Origin: Boswellia sacra
Taxonomy: Eukaryota; Streptophyta; Magnoliopsida; Sapindales; Burseraceae
DNA length: 64,000 nucleotides
NCBI GenBank assembly: GCA_013180625.2
Contig: SNVD02013093.1
Location: forward strand, 186,001-250,000
Reading direction: 5' to 3'
Numbering within the stretch: position 1 is the stretch's first letter; each line of letters opens with the position of its first letter. This document shows positions 34,621 to 46,515 of this stretch, piece after piece. The notes under the pieces were generated by a model that was not told the DNA's origin, made no database searches, and saw nothing but the letters and a program-made list of their open reading frames with translations. The translations under genes and the position numbers were made by a program.

Positions 34621-36294
34621 TGTTAGCCCTAAGGCTACATGATAATTTTGATGATAACAATGCACATTGATTAATTGAGATTTACTAACACGTTTATTTA
34701 TGTGCAAGAGTAAGATCATTGAAATAATTGTAAAATCAAGAAGAGGCTTATTAAAATGATGTGTTGAAGCTAAGGAGAAGACTACATGTTAAAGGCACCA
34801 AAGTTTAAGAACAAGGTTTGATTCAAGGAATATGACACATGAGTAATGTTCAATCAATTGGTCATATATTTCTCTATAAATGTCCAAATAATGTGATTCT
34901 TAAGCCTTTGGAAATCTTACTCAATTTATAACATTTCATATGTTTTAAAGAAATTCAAATTTCAAGGGTAAAGTTGTCCAAATCATCATGCAAATTGAAA
35001 GACAAATGGAAGCAGCTGACACAAGCACCAAATACTCTTTTGGACATATCTTGAGCTAGAAAAATCAAAATGACTTGATTCTTACGGCATTGGAAAGATG
35101 ACTTAATGAAGCACATTTCATATGTTTTGAATAAATTCAAATTTTAAATGGAAGGCCGACATAATTGACATGCAATTCGATGGACTGACACAGAGAAGAA
35201 AAATCAACTCATTTGAGCACCGAATGATTTTTTGTCCATATCTTGAGTTAGAGATATCCAAATGACTGATTCTTGTGGCATTGGAAATATTATTCAACGG
35301 AGCAGATTTCATATTCTTTGAATAAATTCAAATTTCAAACAGAAGGCTGACATAATACACATGCAAGTCGGTGGACTGACACATGGAAGAAAAATCAAGT
35401 CACATGAGCACCGAATGGTGTTTTGGCCATATCTTGAGCTACAGATATCCAAATGACTTGGTTCTTGATGAGTTAGAAAGATTATTCAAATGTACAGATC
35501 TTTTATGTTTTGCATATTTTCAAATTTCAAACGAAACATTGACAAAAATGGCAGACAAGATTACGGTTTTTCTGGTGGGCAGAAAATGTGGAGTTGGTGT
35601 CTTCACTTGATCAAGTACATCTCATTTGCCTATAAAAGGAGCCCTTCTCCCATGCATTCAGCAAGAAGAAGAGAAGCATCTATCAAGCAAAAAACAAGAG
35701 AAATATCAAGTCTAGAGAGCTTTTATATTCTTTATCTACTCTTTGAAGAGAGTTATACTTTTGTTGTAAAAATTATCTTTGTTCTTGTATTGTGGTGAGA
35801 GTGAGATATTCTTGTAAAGGATAATAGTTATCCTTGAGAGAACTCTTGTTGTGTGTTATCAAGAGTTGAAGGAAGTTGCCTTGGTGAGGTTGTTCATCAA
35901 GAAGAACTCTTGGTGTGGTGTTATCAAGGGTTGGAAGAAAAAGTCTTGGTGAGGTTGTTCATCAAGCAAGTTGTAAAGATTTCTACAACTTAGTGGAAAG
36001 CTTAGCTCGTGGAGCTAGGAGCCCGTGGACATAGGCAAGGTTTGCCGAACCACGTAAATTGAGTTTGCACTCTCTCTATCCCTATCTCTTTATATTTACT
36101 TGCACTTGTGATTGTTCAATATTGTTATGCTCTTGATTGCATCTTAGATAACTTCTATTCTCATCTTCTTCACCTTTATTCTCAAAAGAAAGAGTGAACT
36201 AATTTTGATCTTTCAAGAAAAGTTTTACAAATCCGTTTTGATAAATAAAAACCCAATTCACCCCCCTTCTTGGGTTACCATACCTGGGTCAACA
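34621..36294 (+). repeat. 3' LTR of SIRE-type Copia
   Basis: 1,674 bp; it has two tandem units (35840-35966) versus four in the 5' LTR. TATA box at 35630-35637. Target duplication GAAAG follows. Confidence 0.95.
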
Positions 36295-36663
36295 GAAAGG
36301 TCCTCAAAGTATCACTAGTCAGACCCAATTGACTTCTCAACAAGGATCAGAGCCACAGTCTAGACCACCATCTCAAGGGCGTCATACTCAGTCATATCAG
36401 GCATCTCAGAGGTCTCAAACAGTTTCTTCTCAATTCGTTAGGCCTCAAAGACAATCACAGAGTAGTAGACATCAGGGATAGATGACTCAGGGATGAGTTT
36501 TTGCTCTGACTCAGCCGACAGAGCCTACAGATAATGTGGTTGTTGGAGGTACATTAGTGATTTTTATCGTATGGGCCCGTGTTTTATTTGATTCTGGAGC
36601 TACTCATTCATTTATATCTACTCATTTTGTATCTGCACTAGGATTAAAGTCTGATTTGTTGGA
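36295..36663 (+). pseudogene. Chromovirus gag tail and protease start
   Basis: Continues the frame broken at 29217: a Gln/Ser-rich gag tail (TQLTSQQGSEPQSRPPSQG), stops at 36480 and 36494, then the protease active site LFDSGATHSFISTHF (about 36588-36632). The catalytic D-S-G is intact. The frame is cut at 36663 by a solo LTR and resumes at 38061. Confidence 0.85.
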
Positions 36664-38055
36664 TGATGAATACTTAAATATGTATGTTTAATAAGAGTTT
36701 AATTCATCATATTGCATTAATAGTGTCATTAAATTCCTCAACTTAAGCATATTTATAGCATTTGCATCTTTGAAATTAACTTTCTCTTAATTTCGATTTT
36801 GATATAGGTTCGATAAAATAGGCATAACTCTCTATTTATAGATCAGAATGGTACAAATATTAATGTTTTGGAAAGCTAATTACGTTATCTACAAGATTAT
36901 ATTTCACAAGCTTCATCAAATTCGGGCTCTTAGTGCACCAAAAATGGGCTTGAAGTGAATCCATTTGCAGTTTCGGCCCAGCCTGACCATACCTCAGTAT
37001 ATTGACCATAGCTCTCAGAATACGTATCCAAATTGTATGAATCAAGATGTTCTAGAAATCTGAGAGAAATATTTACGACTTTCATGAAGACATGTGATTA
37101 GAATTCACAATAATTCAAGGTCAAAATCGATGGTCAAAGTCGGTTCACCTAATTACCCCAATTGTCAAAGTTGGTGCATCTAATATTTGACAATTATTCC
37201 TTTGTAATTTGACAAGATTGCCCCTGAATGTATCTATAAATAGAGGTGCCTTGTGACCCATTGGGGCATCTGGGCCTTGGTTGGATCATCTTGGCCTTTG
37301 CTGGGATCTTGTGTTGTATTTCTCTCTTGTGTGTTAATGTTATTAATGAATTTCATTTTTCTTGCAATTTGTGTTCTTTCTCTTATAATGTCTTGCTAAT
37401 TTCTCTCTTGCTAAGGTGAAAGGGTGAAACCCTTGATATGAGAGTAAGGATTCTCTAACCCTTTAATATGTGCTTAATGATGATAATCTTATATTGTTTA
37501 TTTCATATGATTTATATTTACTTTCTTAATCAATCTTGACACCACACGTAAAGTGGAGGTCTTGATCCATTGTAGACAATCCTTGGCACATAAAATGCTT
37601 GGATCCTTTCTAGATATCGTATGGTTTGTCCTTACCGACACAAATCTAGTTAGGAACCTTGATTTGTTGTCGACATATGGAGATTGGCACATTGGATGCT
37701 TGAACCCATTTACAAGAAGTGGTATAAATATTGGTAACGAAACAAATATAATTCATATAACTAAAACGGGTTGTTTACCCTTATTTGAAATATCAAGGGC
37801 GGATCCCCTAACCTTAGTTCTCATTATTATTATGTTAATTTCTCTTGTGTGATTCTCATCTATTGTTTACGAACTTGTTCTTTACTTATACTTGTTGATA
37901 TTATCTTGTCACCTCTTTGAATCATCTATATTGTATTTGCTTACTTTATAGTTTGTAGCGCTAAAATTCCTTTCCTCGTGGATCGACCCCGGTCTCACCG
38001 GGTTTATTACTTCGACACTCCTATACTTGGGAGACAATCTTTTTCGGATGTGTCA
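36664..38055 (+). repeat. Solo LTR inside chromovirus protease
   Basis: Starts TGATGAATAC and ends GGATGTGTCA, flanked by target duplication TTGGA (36659-36663, 38056-38060). Removing it rejoins the protease frame exactly. A TATA box CTATAAATAG lies at 37234-37243. Near the end is CGTGGATCGACCCCGGTCTC, a word common near the end of plant Ty3/gypsy LTRs of the Athila/Tat group; that lineage call is from memory. At 1,392 bp without internal genes, it is a recombination product. Orientation is taken from the TATA box and the 3' word. Confidence 0.85.
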
Positions 38056-38060
38056 TTGGA

Positions 38061-40987
38061 CTCTGTATTACACGTGGAGTCACCTATGGGTAGTATTTTA
38101 GAAGTTAGGAGGATATGTCATTCTTGTGTGATAGAGATCAATTGGCACAGGTTGTCATTTGATTTAATACTTATGGATTTCACTGAGTATGATGTGATAT
38201 TAGGAATGGATTGGTTGTCAACTTATCGAGTTATATTAGACTGTTACAAGAAGAAAGTGATAATTCACATGCCTAAGGGGATCGTTTTCAATTTTTATGG
38301 GGATAAATATGCATCATTGCATTACCCTCTGCTTGGGTCGCAAAACAAGAAAGGGGTCAGGAACATGATAGCAAGTATATTAGTAGAAGAGACTAATAAA
38401 GGGGTTTCTGAACTTCCTCGTGTGGTAAGTGATTTTCCTGATGTTTTTCCTAAAGAGTTGCCCGGATTACCTCCAACTCGAGAAGTGGAGTTTGCTATCG
38501 AGGTGCATCCAAATGTGGCACCCATATCAGTTGCTCCTTACCGAATGGCTCCAGCAGAGTTGAGGGAGCTAAAGCTGTAAATAGAAGAATTGTTAGAAAA
38601 AAGATTCATCCAACCCAGTACTTCTCCCTGGGGTGCACCAGCATTGTTTATGAAGAAGAAAGATGGTTAATTGCATTTATGTGTAGATTACAGGCAGTTA
38701 AATCGGGTTACAATGAAAAACAAATATCCTTTACCTAGGATCGATGATTTGTTCGACCAGTTAAGAGGATCTTGTTGTTTTTCCAAGATAGATATTCGTT
38801 CAGGCTATCATCACTTGAGAATAAAGGAAGGAGACATACCAAATACCGCTTTTCATACCCGTTATGGGCATTATGAGTTTTTGGTCATGCCATTTGGACT
38901 AACTAATGCTCCTATTGCCTTTATGGATTTGATGAACCGTATTTTCAGACCTTACTTGGATCAATTTATAATTGTATTTGTGAATGATATCCTTATTTAT
39001 TCTTCATCTGAAGTTGAACATGAGCAACATCTATGTATAGCACTTCAAACACTGAGAGAGCATCGTCTTTATGCCAAGCTGAGTAAATGTGAATTTTGGC
39101 TATCAGAAGTAAAATTTTTAGGCCATGTGGTGTCAAGACAAGGAATCTCAGTGGATCCATCGAAAGTGGAAGCAATTATGAAATGGGAACGACCAACGAA
39201 TGTGTTTGAAGTACGTAGCTTCTTGGGTCTAGCAAGTTACTATCGGCGTTTTGTTGAGAACTTTTCTCGATTGGCTGCACCAATGACTAGGTTAACAAGG
39301 AAAGGAGTCAAATTCGAATGGAATGATGCATGTGAGTAAGCATTCCAAGAATTGAAGAAAAGATTAACTTCAACACCTATTCTTGTGACACCACAACGTG
39401 GAGTTGATTATGTAGTATTCACTGATGCCTCCTTGAATGGATTAGGGTGTGTGTTAATGAAACAAGGTCGGGTTGTAGCCTATGTGAAACCTCACAAGTA
39501 GAATTATTCCACCCATGATTTAGAACTTGCTACGGTAGTGTATGCTTTGAAAATTTGGCAACATTATCTGTATGGTGAAAGGTTTGAAGTCTTTTGTGAT
39601 CATAAAAGTTTGAAATACATTTTCACCCAAAAAGACTTGAACTTAAGACAACTAAGATGGATGGAGTATTGGGAAGACTATGACTTCTCTATCCAATATC
39701 ACCCAGGTAAAGCAAATGTGGTGGCTGACGTATTAAGTAGAAAGTCGAGAGCAATGGTAAGTGCAATGATAGGAGAATGGATCATGTTGCAGTTTATTCG
39801 TGATTATGATATCTTGGTTGAGGATCGCGGAGATCAAATTTGGCTTTTTACAGTTGTTGCTCAACCGTCTCTTGTGCACAGAGTGATTGAGTTGCAACAT
39901 CAAGATTTAGAGACTAGAGCCTCGTATGAGCAAGTGTTACATGGTAATGGAAGTGTTGATTAGACAATTGGTTCAGATAGGAGTTTACGATTCAAGGACA
40001 GAATCTTTGTTCCATCGAGTAAAAAGTGTAAAGATGATATCCTTAAGGAATTTCATCACTCTAAATTTGTTGTTCATCCTAGCGGTACCAAGATGTATCA
40101 TGACTTACGTCGATAGTTTTGGTGGAAAGGAATGAAGAGGGATGTTGTTGAATATGTGTCCAGATGCCTTACTTGTAAACAAGTGAAGGCTGAGCATCAA
40201 AGGCCTGCAGGATTACTCCAACCACTTCTTGTAGTAGAATAGAAATGGGACATGGATTTTGTTACTGGATTACCACGTTCTTTGAAAGGAAATGATGCAA
40301 TATAGGTGATTGTAGACAGGTTAACAAAGGTATCACATTTTCTTCCTATTCGTACAACCAATTCGGTGGATGTTTTGAGTCAGTTGTACATTAAAAAAAT
40401 TGTAAGATTGCATGGAGTTCCAGTTTCAGTGGTGTCAGATAGAGATCCCAGGTTTATAGCTCAATTTTGGCAAAGCCTTCAAAGAGGTATGGGTATGTAA
40501 TTGTTATTTAGTACAGCTTTCCATCCTCAAATTGATGGTCAATCAGAGCGTACTATTCAAATTTTAGAAGATATGTTGAGGGCTTGTGTGATGGATTTTC
40601 AAGGTAATTGGGAGGATTATCTACCACTTATAGAATTTGCATACAACAACAGCTATCAGTCAAGTATCGGAATGGCACCTTTTGAGGCACTCTATGTTAG
40701 GCCGTGTAGGTCCCCTTTATGTTGGGTAGAAGTGGGAGAAGCTACTTTATTAGGACCCGAGCTTGTACGAGAGACGACTGAAAAGGTGAAGTTGATATGT
40801 CAACGTTTACTTACAGCTCATAGTCGACAAAAAAGCTATGCAGACAAAAGGAGATGACCGTTAGAATTCAAAGTGGGTGACCATGTGTTTTTAAAAGTGT
40901 CTCCGCGTAAAGGCTTGATGCGTTTTGGACAGAAAGGTAAACTAGCTCCATGCTACATTGTCCCATTTGAGATTCTAAGGCGGGTTG
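38061..40987 (+). pseudogene. Chromovirus pol: protease, RT, RNase H, integrase
   Basis: One frame with nonsense mutations and no frameshift seen. Protease end: FTEYDVILGMDWLSTY (38180-38225). Linker [42 protein letters not shown] (38675), [37 protein letters not shown], where the active-site D of Y/F-V-D-D is Asn, so it is inactive. RNase [38 protein letters not shown]. Integrase: zinc-binding H-H...[90 protein letters not shown]. Stops include 38578, 38668, 39337, 39499, 39961, 40498 and 40855. After SPRKGLMRFGQKGKLAPCY the frame is cut by a hAT insertion. Confidence 0.92.
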
Positions 40988-41428
40988 GTGAAGTATAGGG
41001 ATGGCAATTTGCCCCGCCGGGTCCGGGGCCCCGGTTTGCCTCGGACAAATGGGGCGGGGCAAGAGACCCGCCCCAAAACTGTTTTGGGGTGGGTCTGGGG
41101 CAAAATAAATCTGCCCCGGTCGGGGCGGGTCCGGGTCTGGGTCTAGCACTTAGCCCCGTTCGACCCGCCCCGACCCGCACAGTATAAGAGTATATATGAT
41201 AAAAAATAAAATATTAAGACTTAAATGATATTATTAGGGGTGATTGTGATACATTTGGATATATTAAGATATGAATAGAATTTACTAACCTATATAAAGA
41301 AAAATTTTTCCCTAACCCTAAATCACCCAAACGCCTCCTCTCCTCTAAATCACCCAAACGCCTCCTCTCCTCTGTCCTCTCTGTCTCTCGTTGGCGATCT
41401 CGGGCTCTCGGCCGATCGGCCCTCCTCC

Positions 41429-41720
41429 CACAGCCACTCCGCCGCAGCTCTGCTCTCGCACAGCCAGTCTGCCGTAGCTTCGCTCTCGCACAGCCACTCC
41501 GTCGCAGCTCCGCTCTCGCACAGCCAGTCTGCCGTAGCTTCGCTCTCGCACAGCCACTCCGTCGCAGCTCCGCTCTCGCACAGCCACTCCGCAGTAGCTC
41601 CGCTCTCGCACAGCCACTCGCCGTAGCTCCGCTCTCGCACAGCCACTCCGCCGTAGCTCCACTCTCGCACAACCACTCTGCCGCAGCTTCGCTCTGTAAT
41701 GTTTTCGCTCTCGCACAGCC
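41429..41720. repeat. 30-bp GC-rich minisatellite in hAT element
   Basis: About nine units beginning CACAGCCACTCC and ending GCTCTCG. Units 2 and 4 are identical and units 3 and 5 are identical, giving a 60-bp higher order. Because 30 is divisible by three, all three minus-strand frames stay open for 120 codons or more; I regard those as by-products, not genes. Confidence 0.95.
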
Positions 41721-41749
41721 AGATATGGTCATCCATCTTCTCATGTGAA

Positions 41750-42780
41750 TTATTATATCAATTAATTTGAGTGATCAATTCGATAATATTTCTCATATAA
41801 TTATCAAATTCTTTGAATTACATATGTGTTTTTTAATTATTTATTATTATTTTGAATATTAATTTTGTTCTATATATGTTGATCTCGTAATTAATTTGAA
41901 ATATATTAATTTTGTTCTATACATCAATTCTACTTCAATCTTACCAGTTGTTTTGTCCACACCATACACAAAAATATTTGCTTATTGTAAAATGGATCCT
42001 GGTTGGTTAGTTGGTGACTTGGTGTGGCTTACGAGTTGCTTTGGTTGCTGGTGATCTTTTGTGGCTACTGAATGTCATTTTTTCTTTATTGGCGTGACTT
42101 TTTTTTTTACAATAAATATTCTAGTTTTTTGGTTTCTGGCTATCGGTGAAAGTGTTGGAAGTCCACCAGTGAGTTGGTGTGGTTGCTGGCTTGGTGTTTG
42201 TAGGGTTGGCTGGTGAGTTAACGTGGCTTCTGGGCTTATGTTTAGCATCTTTTTGCTGTTAAAATCAAGGATGAGGGAGTGATGACAGTACATGGAGAAG
42301 GTGCAAGAGGACTCATAGTACTATAGCTAGTTGAAGTTGAATACTTTGAGTAAGTGGTTAGTGTTCATGGTTGCCTCTCATTCACGAAAAGTGAGTGATA
42401 GAGGCATCTCTTTTAGAGCCTGTAAACAAAAAATTTTGTTTTCAATGCTTTCTGTCACTGATAATATATTCAGAATCTTGATCATGGAGTTGAGCCTGTA
42501 AACTTATAATTGTTGTTTATTATTGTTATAGTCATGTACTTGTTGGTAACTTATGATTGTTTTGTTTGTTGAATTGTTGTTGAGTTGATAATCTTGGACT
42601 TGTAATGGAATGATGTTTTTTAGTTGTTAATTTCGTTGTTGTGTATATCATGTTTGATTTTAGTTTAAAGATATATTGTTTTTATGATTGTTAAAAAATG
42701 ATCAAAATAATATGATAAAAATTTGAGGTTGTAAATGTTATACGGGGTTGATTGCAAAAACATAAATATTATAGGGGGTT
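41750..42780. other. AT-rich filler of hAT element
   Basis: Between the minisatellite and the right GC-rich end. Contains TTGGTTG/GGTGTGGCT words at 42000-42230. No gene recognised. Confidence 0.4.
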
Positions 42781-42943
42781 AATTGTAAAAAATAAATGTT
42801 TAGGGGCGGGGCGGGGCGGGGCTGGATCTGTACAATTTTTTTTTGCCCCGCCCCCCCCCCCCCCGCCCCGCAATGGGGCAATGGGGCGGGGCGGGGCTGG
42901 GTACCTGCCGCCCCGGACCCGCCCCGCCCCATTGCCATCCCTA

Positions 42944-43260
42944 GCGAAGTAGCTTATGAGCTAGCATTGCCACCACGATTATCGGGAATTCATAACACAT
43001 TTCATGTATCGATGCTAAGGAAGTATGAGTCTCACGCAACACATGTGCTAGATTGGAGTGAGTTGGATATTCAACAAGATGTTTCATATGAAGACGTTCC
43101 TATTCAAATCTTGGACACAAGAGTGCAAGTCCTACGTGGCAAGACCATTCCGTTAATCAAGGTCATGTGGAAGCACCATGGCATTGAAGAGGCCACATAG
43201 AAGTTAGAGTCAGAGATTCAAAGAAAGTATCCTAAGCTCTTGGATGCAAAAGGTAATTTC
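42944..43260 (+). pseudogene. Chromovirus integrase C-terminus and chromodomain
   Basis: Resumes the frame cut at 40987: EVAYELALPPRLSGIHNTFH, VSMLRKYESHATHVLDW, then a chromodomain with ILDTRVQVLRGKTIPLIKV, MWKHHGIEEAT, a stop where Trp is expected (43198-43200), and LESEIQRKYPKLL. The chromodomain in related elements steers integration toward heterochromatin. The purine-rich stretch ending at 43311 is the likely polypurine tract. Confidence 0.88.
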
Positions 43261-43311
43261 TTACTCATATTTTCAAATTTTGAGGGCGAAATTTTTTTTA
43301 GGACTGTGGGT

Positions 43312-45476
43312 TGTAGAGTTTCAAAAAAAATGTATGTATTTATATATTACAAAATTTAGAAACTATGCCTAAGGGTATTTGAGTAATTTTATTTGAATTT
43401 GATGGGCTTTCGGCCATGAAGTAGTTGTAAAACCATGTTTAAATAAATGAGAATTGGGTTGGATTATAGTTGTGGGCTTATGTTAGAATTTGGTAAGGAT
43501 TAAATGGATTTGAAAAATAAGTGGACTTAGGCCCATGAATTAAGGCCTTGTATATATAAGAGACATTCGGGCTCCAAAGGGGAAGATTTTTTCTTTCATT
43601 TGGCTATAAAAGAGGAAAGTCTTACGGCTACAGGGAGAGAGAGATAGAATAAGGAGAAGAAGAAAAAGAGAGGGAAGAAAAAGAGAGGAAAAGAAGGGAA
43701 AAATCAAAGAGGTGTATAGGCTTGGAAACCAAGTAGGGATTTTCTAACACTATAATTAAATCGTGTTATTTATTTTTGTTGTTCTTAATTGATATGGGTT
43801 GCAATACATGTGATTTATGGTTAAATTGATTGCTTGTTGCTTGGATGATGAATTACTTATGAAATTATGTGCTTATAAAGTGAAGGAGATGTTGTTCTTG
43901 ATGGAAGTTGTGATTCATGTGACTGTTCTATGTTCTTTGAGCTGCTGCATTTTTTTGGATTGTGATTTGTACAATTTTTCTTTTGTTTAGGAAAATAGAC
44001 ATATGAAGCTTTAAATAGCCACTGATTTCATTGAATTTGGATTTAAAATGAAATTTGGTGAATTTTTGAAATTGGAGGTTGAAATCTGGAAATGATACGA
44101 TTCATCTGACTGCTCAGAACATTCTCACAATTTTGTATCTTTGAGAATGACATTTAATCCGACATGACTCGACACTTACGTGTCGAGTGTCGAGTGGATG
44201 GTGCCAAGCGTCGGATGCATCATTCGACACTCGATGTCATCAAAAGTAGGCTGATATCGAGACTGATATTGAGTGTCGAGTGTCTGTTGATGAAATGTCG
44301 AGTGTCGGGTAATGAAAGTGTCGAGTGTCAGGTTATGAAGTGTCGAGTGTCGGGTAATGAGAGTGTCAAGTGTCAGGTTATGAAAGTGTCGAGTGTCTGG
44401 TTATGAAAGTGTCAAGTGTCGGTTGTGTGTCGATTGTCGAGTCATGAAAGTGTCGAGTGTCGAGTGGAATTACAGAACCGGCCCAACCCCTCTTGACAGG
44501 TTTAGATTTTTAATAAAAACTGTATTGCCTTGAGACTTATTTTAGAAATTATATTAAAAGGTTTACAACTGTATGCATTGGACCTTGGATGGGCCGTTTT
44601 GAATACGGATCCAAGGAGAATGCGGATATGAAATTCTTAGTGTTGGACCTTGCATGGGCCATTTTGGATACGGATCCAAGGGGAACATGAATATAAACTT
44701 GATGTGTTGACCTTGGATGGGCCGTTTTACACACGAATCCAAGGGGAACACGAATGTAAACTTGATCTGTTGGACTTGGATGGGCCATTTTGGATATGAA
44801 TTCAAGGGGAACACGAATATAAACTTGATGTGTTGGACCTTGGATGGGCCGTTTTGGATACGGATCCAAGGGGAACACGAATATAAACTTGCAATGTTAG
44901 ACCTTGGATGGGTTGTTTGGATACGGGTCTAAGGGAAACATTAGATGAAAAATTTTGATTGTCAAATGAATAAGTGATACCTTGATAGGTGAATGAGAAT
45001 GATTACTTGACTTATTATAATGGGATGTGTAACTATATAATTGAGTAACTGTTTGAATGCTTGTGATTTAGTATAATGTTAGAATCTTTCCTATTGGGCT
45101 ATATGCTCACCCCCTCCCTCTATAGGTACACAAAAAAGATATTCGTACTAGTGGTGTTCCAGAGCTTTCCTAGGGAGTCTGGGCGTCTACATGCATACGA
45201 TGGTTTTGGGAAATGTTTTGACTAGCCTAAATTTTGATAGGAAATTTTATTATGGGATTATCAACCTATGTACTAAGTTTGGTCATCAGTGTATGTAAGG
45301 TTTATCTTGAACAAATAGCCAAATGTTGTAATGGATTCATGTGATATGTATAAATATATGTTGGAATTGAAAAATGATATTCAAAAAAAAAAAAGAGATA
45401 TCATGATGTTTTTTTAATTATTTTTCTTAATCAATCGCCCTTAAAGTCTCTAAGTAAGAGATTTTAGGGCGTGACA
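43312..45476 (+). repeat. 3' LTR of chromovirus, full length
   Basis: 2,165 bp from TGTAGAG to GGGCGTGACA. TATATATAAG at 43551-43560 is the likely TATA box. GTGTCGAGTGTC array at 44168-44465; six units of the 64-bp repeat at about 44578-44935. Target duplication ATATA follows. Confidence 0.95.
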
Positions 45477-45481
45477 ATATA

Positions 45482-46510
45482 AGCCCAAGTCAGGATTGTT
45501 TGAGAGTATGGATATTTTGTCTGTAATATATAAACATTGATTATTATAAAAGAATAAAATGCTATTATTTATAAATAGCCCTAATATGATTGTATCAATG
45601 ACTAAAGGCTCTAGAGCTTGCATATTGATGAAGTGTTTGTTTATTTGATATATAAATGAGGCATACAACTTTATCATAGCTCAAAACTAGTACACAACCT
45701 ATAGACAAAAATTGGGCGCTTTGTTTGGACAAGGTTGTTGTGTTGTTTGTCTTCAATGGAGAAATGGTAAGTCTCTAACCATTTGAAGTAGAGACTTTAG
45801 AATAAAGATACTTGTGCATTAATAAATGCATTGAACACGGACCACGTAAAAATTATCAATTTAATAGAAATACTATGACTTAATGTAAATTTCCATACCC
45901 AAGCACTGAAGGCATTTCTACATTAATCCTGATGGACAATGTACCTCTAGTATAAAGGTTAAAGTCTTTGACTATAATAAAAAATGAGATTTAAATTAAA
46001 GGTTAGTACCTAAGTTAGTTAGAATTGTAATATCTGTATGCTAATAGACACTCTACTATAATATGGAATTCATGACTCCAAAAGAATTGCAAAATGACAA
46101 CGTGATTGTTTTATAAGGTTTTAAATGATAAAATCTTGATCAAGTGTTTAATGAAGGAGGTTCATTAAACAAGATTTATTGAAACAAATCTAAATCATTT
46201 AAATATTATAAAACTAGTATTAAGGACTTAAGATGTAACTGGATGGGTAAAATAATAAATCATATCTAGCTCCAATTATTGGTATTCTATGAAAGGTAGT
46301 TACGTAAACATAATGCTCAAAGGATAGGGCTTAAAAAAATAATTTAATCGAATTAAATTATTAAGCTTTATGTAAATAATATTTAATTCAAGAGTGCAAC
46401 TTTATGAGATAATAGGATATTGAATGGACCAAATTTAATAAACGAGAGACCCATTACAATTATGAGATAATAGGATATTGGGTGAAATCTATTAGAGCTT
46501 GTAATTAAAT
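45482..46510. other. No gene recognised
   Basis: AT-rich flank of the chromovirus. The word TTATGAGATAATAGGATATTG occurs twice with slight change (46403 and 46461). No family recognised; possibly decayed LTR material. Confidence 0.45.
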
Positions 46511-46515
46511 ATGTC

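Larger units (their letters stand above)
29223..36294 (+). mobile_element. SIRE/Maximus-type Ty1/copia retrotransposon
   Basis: Long LTRs (29223-31026 and 34621-36294) both start TGTTAGCCC and end GGGTCAACA, with target duplication GAAAG (29218-29222, 36295-36299). Primer site, gag, RT and RNase H and a polypurine tract are present. Long LTRs, a long coiled-coil-rich gag and RT wording such as [27 protein letters not shown] point to the SIRE/Maximus lineage. The rest of protease and all of integrase are deleted near 32615, so it cannot move by itself. It inserted in the chromovirus gag. Confidence 0.93.
40996..42943. mobile_element. Non-autonomous hAT element, 1.9 kb
   Basis: Ends are inverted repeats: TAGGGATGGCAAT (40996) and ATTGCCATCCCTA (42943), flanked by an 8-bp target duplication GTGAAGTA / GCGAAGTA with one transition. 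The 8-bp duplication and YAGGG ends are hAT features. Subterminal zones are very rich in GGGGCGGGG/CCCCGCCCC words on both sides, and a C run lies near 42849-42864. No transposase is present; the middle holds a 30-bp minisatellite. It sits in the chromovirus integrase C-terminal region. Confidence 0.92.
26518..45476 (+). mobile_element. Tekay-like Ty3/gypsy chromovirus with three nested insertions
   Basis: LTRs at 26518-28465 (truncated) and 43312-45476 both start TGTAGAGTTTC. The target duplication ATATA is at 26513-26517 and 45477-45481. Gene order gag, protease, RT, RNase H, integrase, chromodomain is that of chromoviruses; the long LTR ending GGGCGTGACA and the C-terminal chromodomain point to the Tekay/Del group. 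The element's own sequence is about 8.5 kb; the rest is a SIRE-type Copia (29223-36294), a solo LTR (36664-38055) and a non-autonomous hAT (40996-42943). It is decayed by nonsense mutations and has lost the primer site and gag start. Confidence 0.95.

Noticed and set aside
41214..41744. Three overlapping minus-strand open frames of 123-176 codons
   Set aside because: They are explained by the 30-bp tandem repeat, whose length keeps all frames open; no protein domain is seen.
42738..42952. Gly/Pro/Ala-rich frames at the right end of the small hAT
   Set aside because: Produced by GGGGCGGGG subterminal repeats and a C run, not a gene.
44549..44932. Repetitive frames with FPLDPYPKRPIQG-like words
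   Set aside because: Translation of the 64-bp LTR repeat on the wrong strand.
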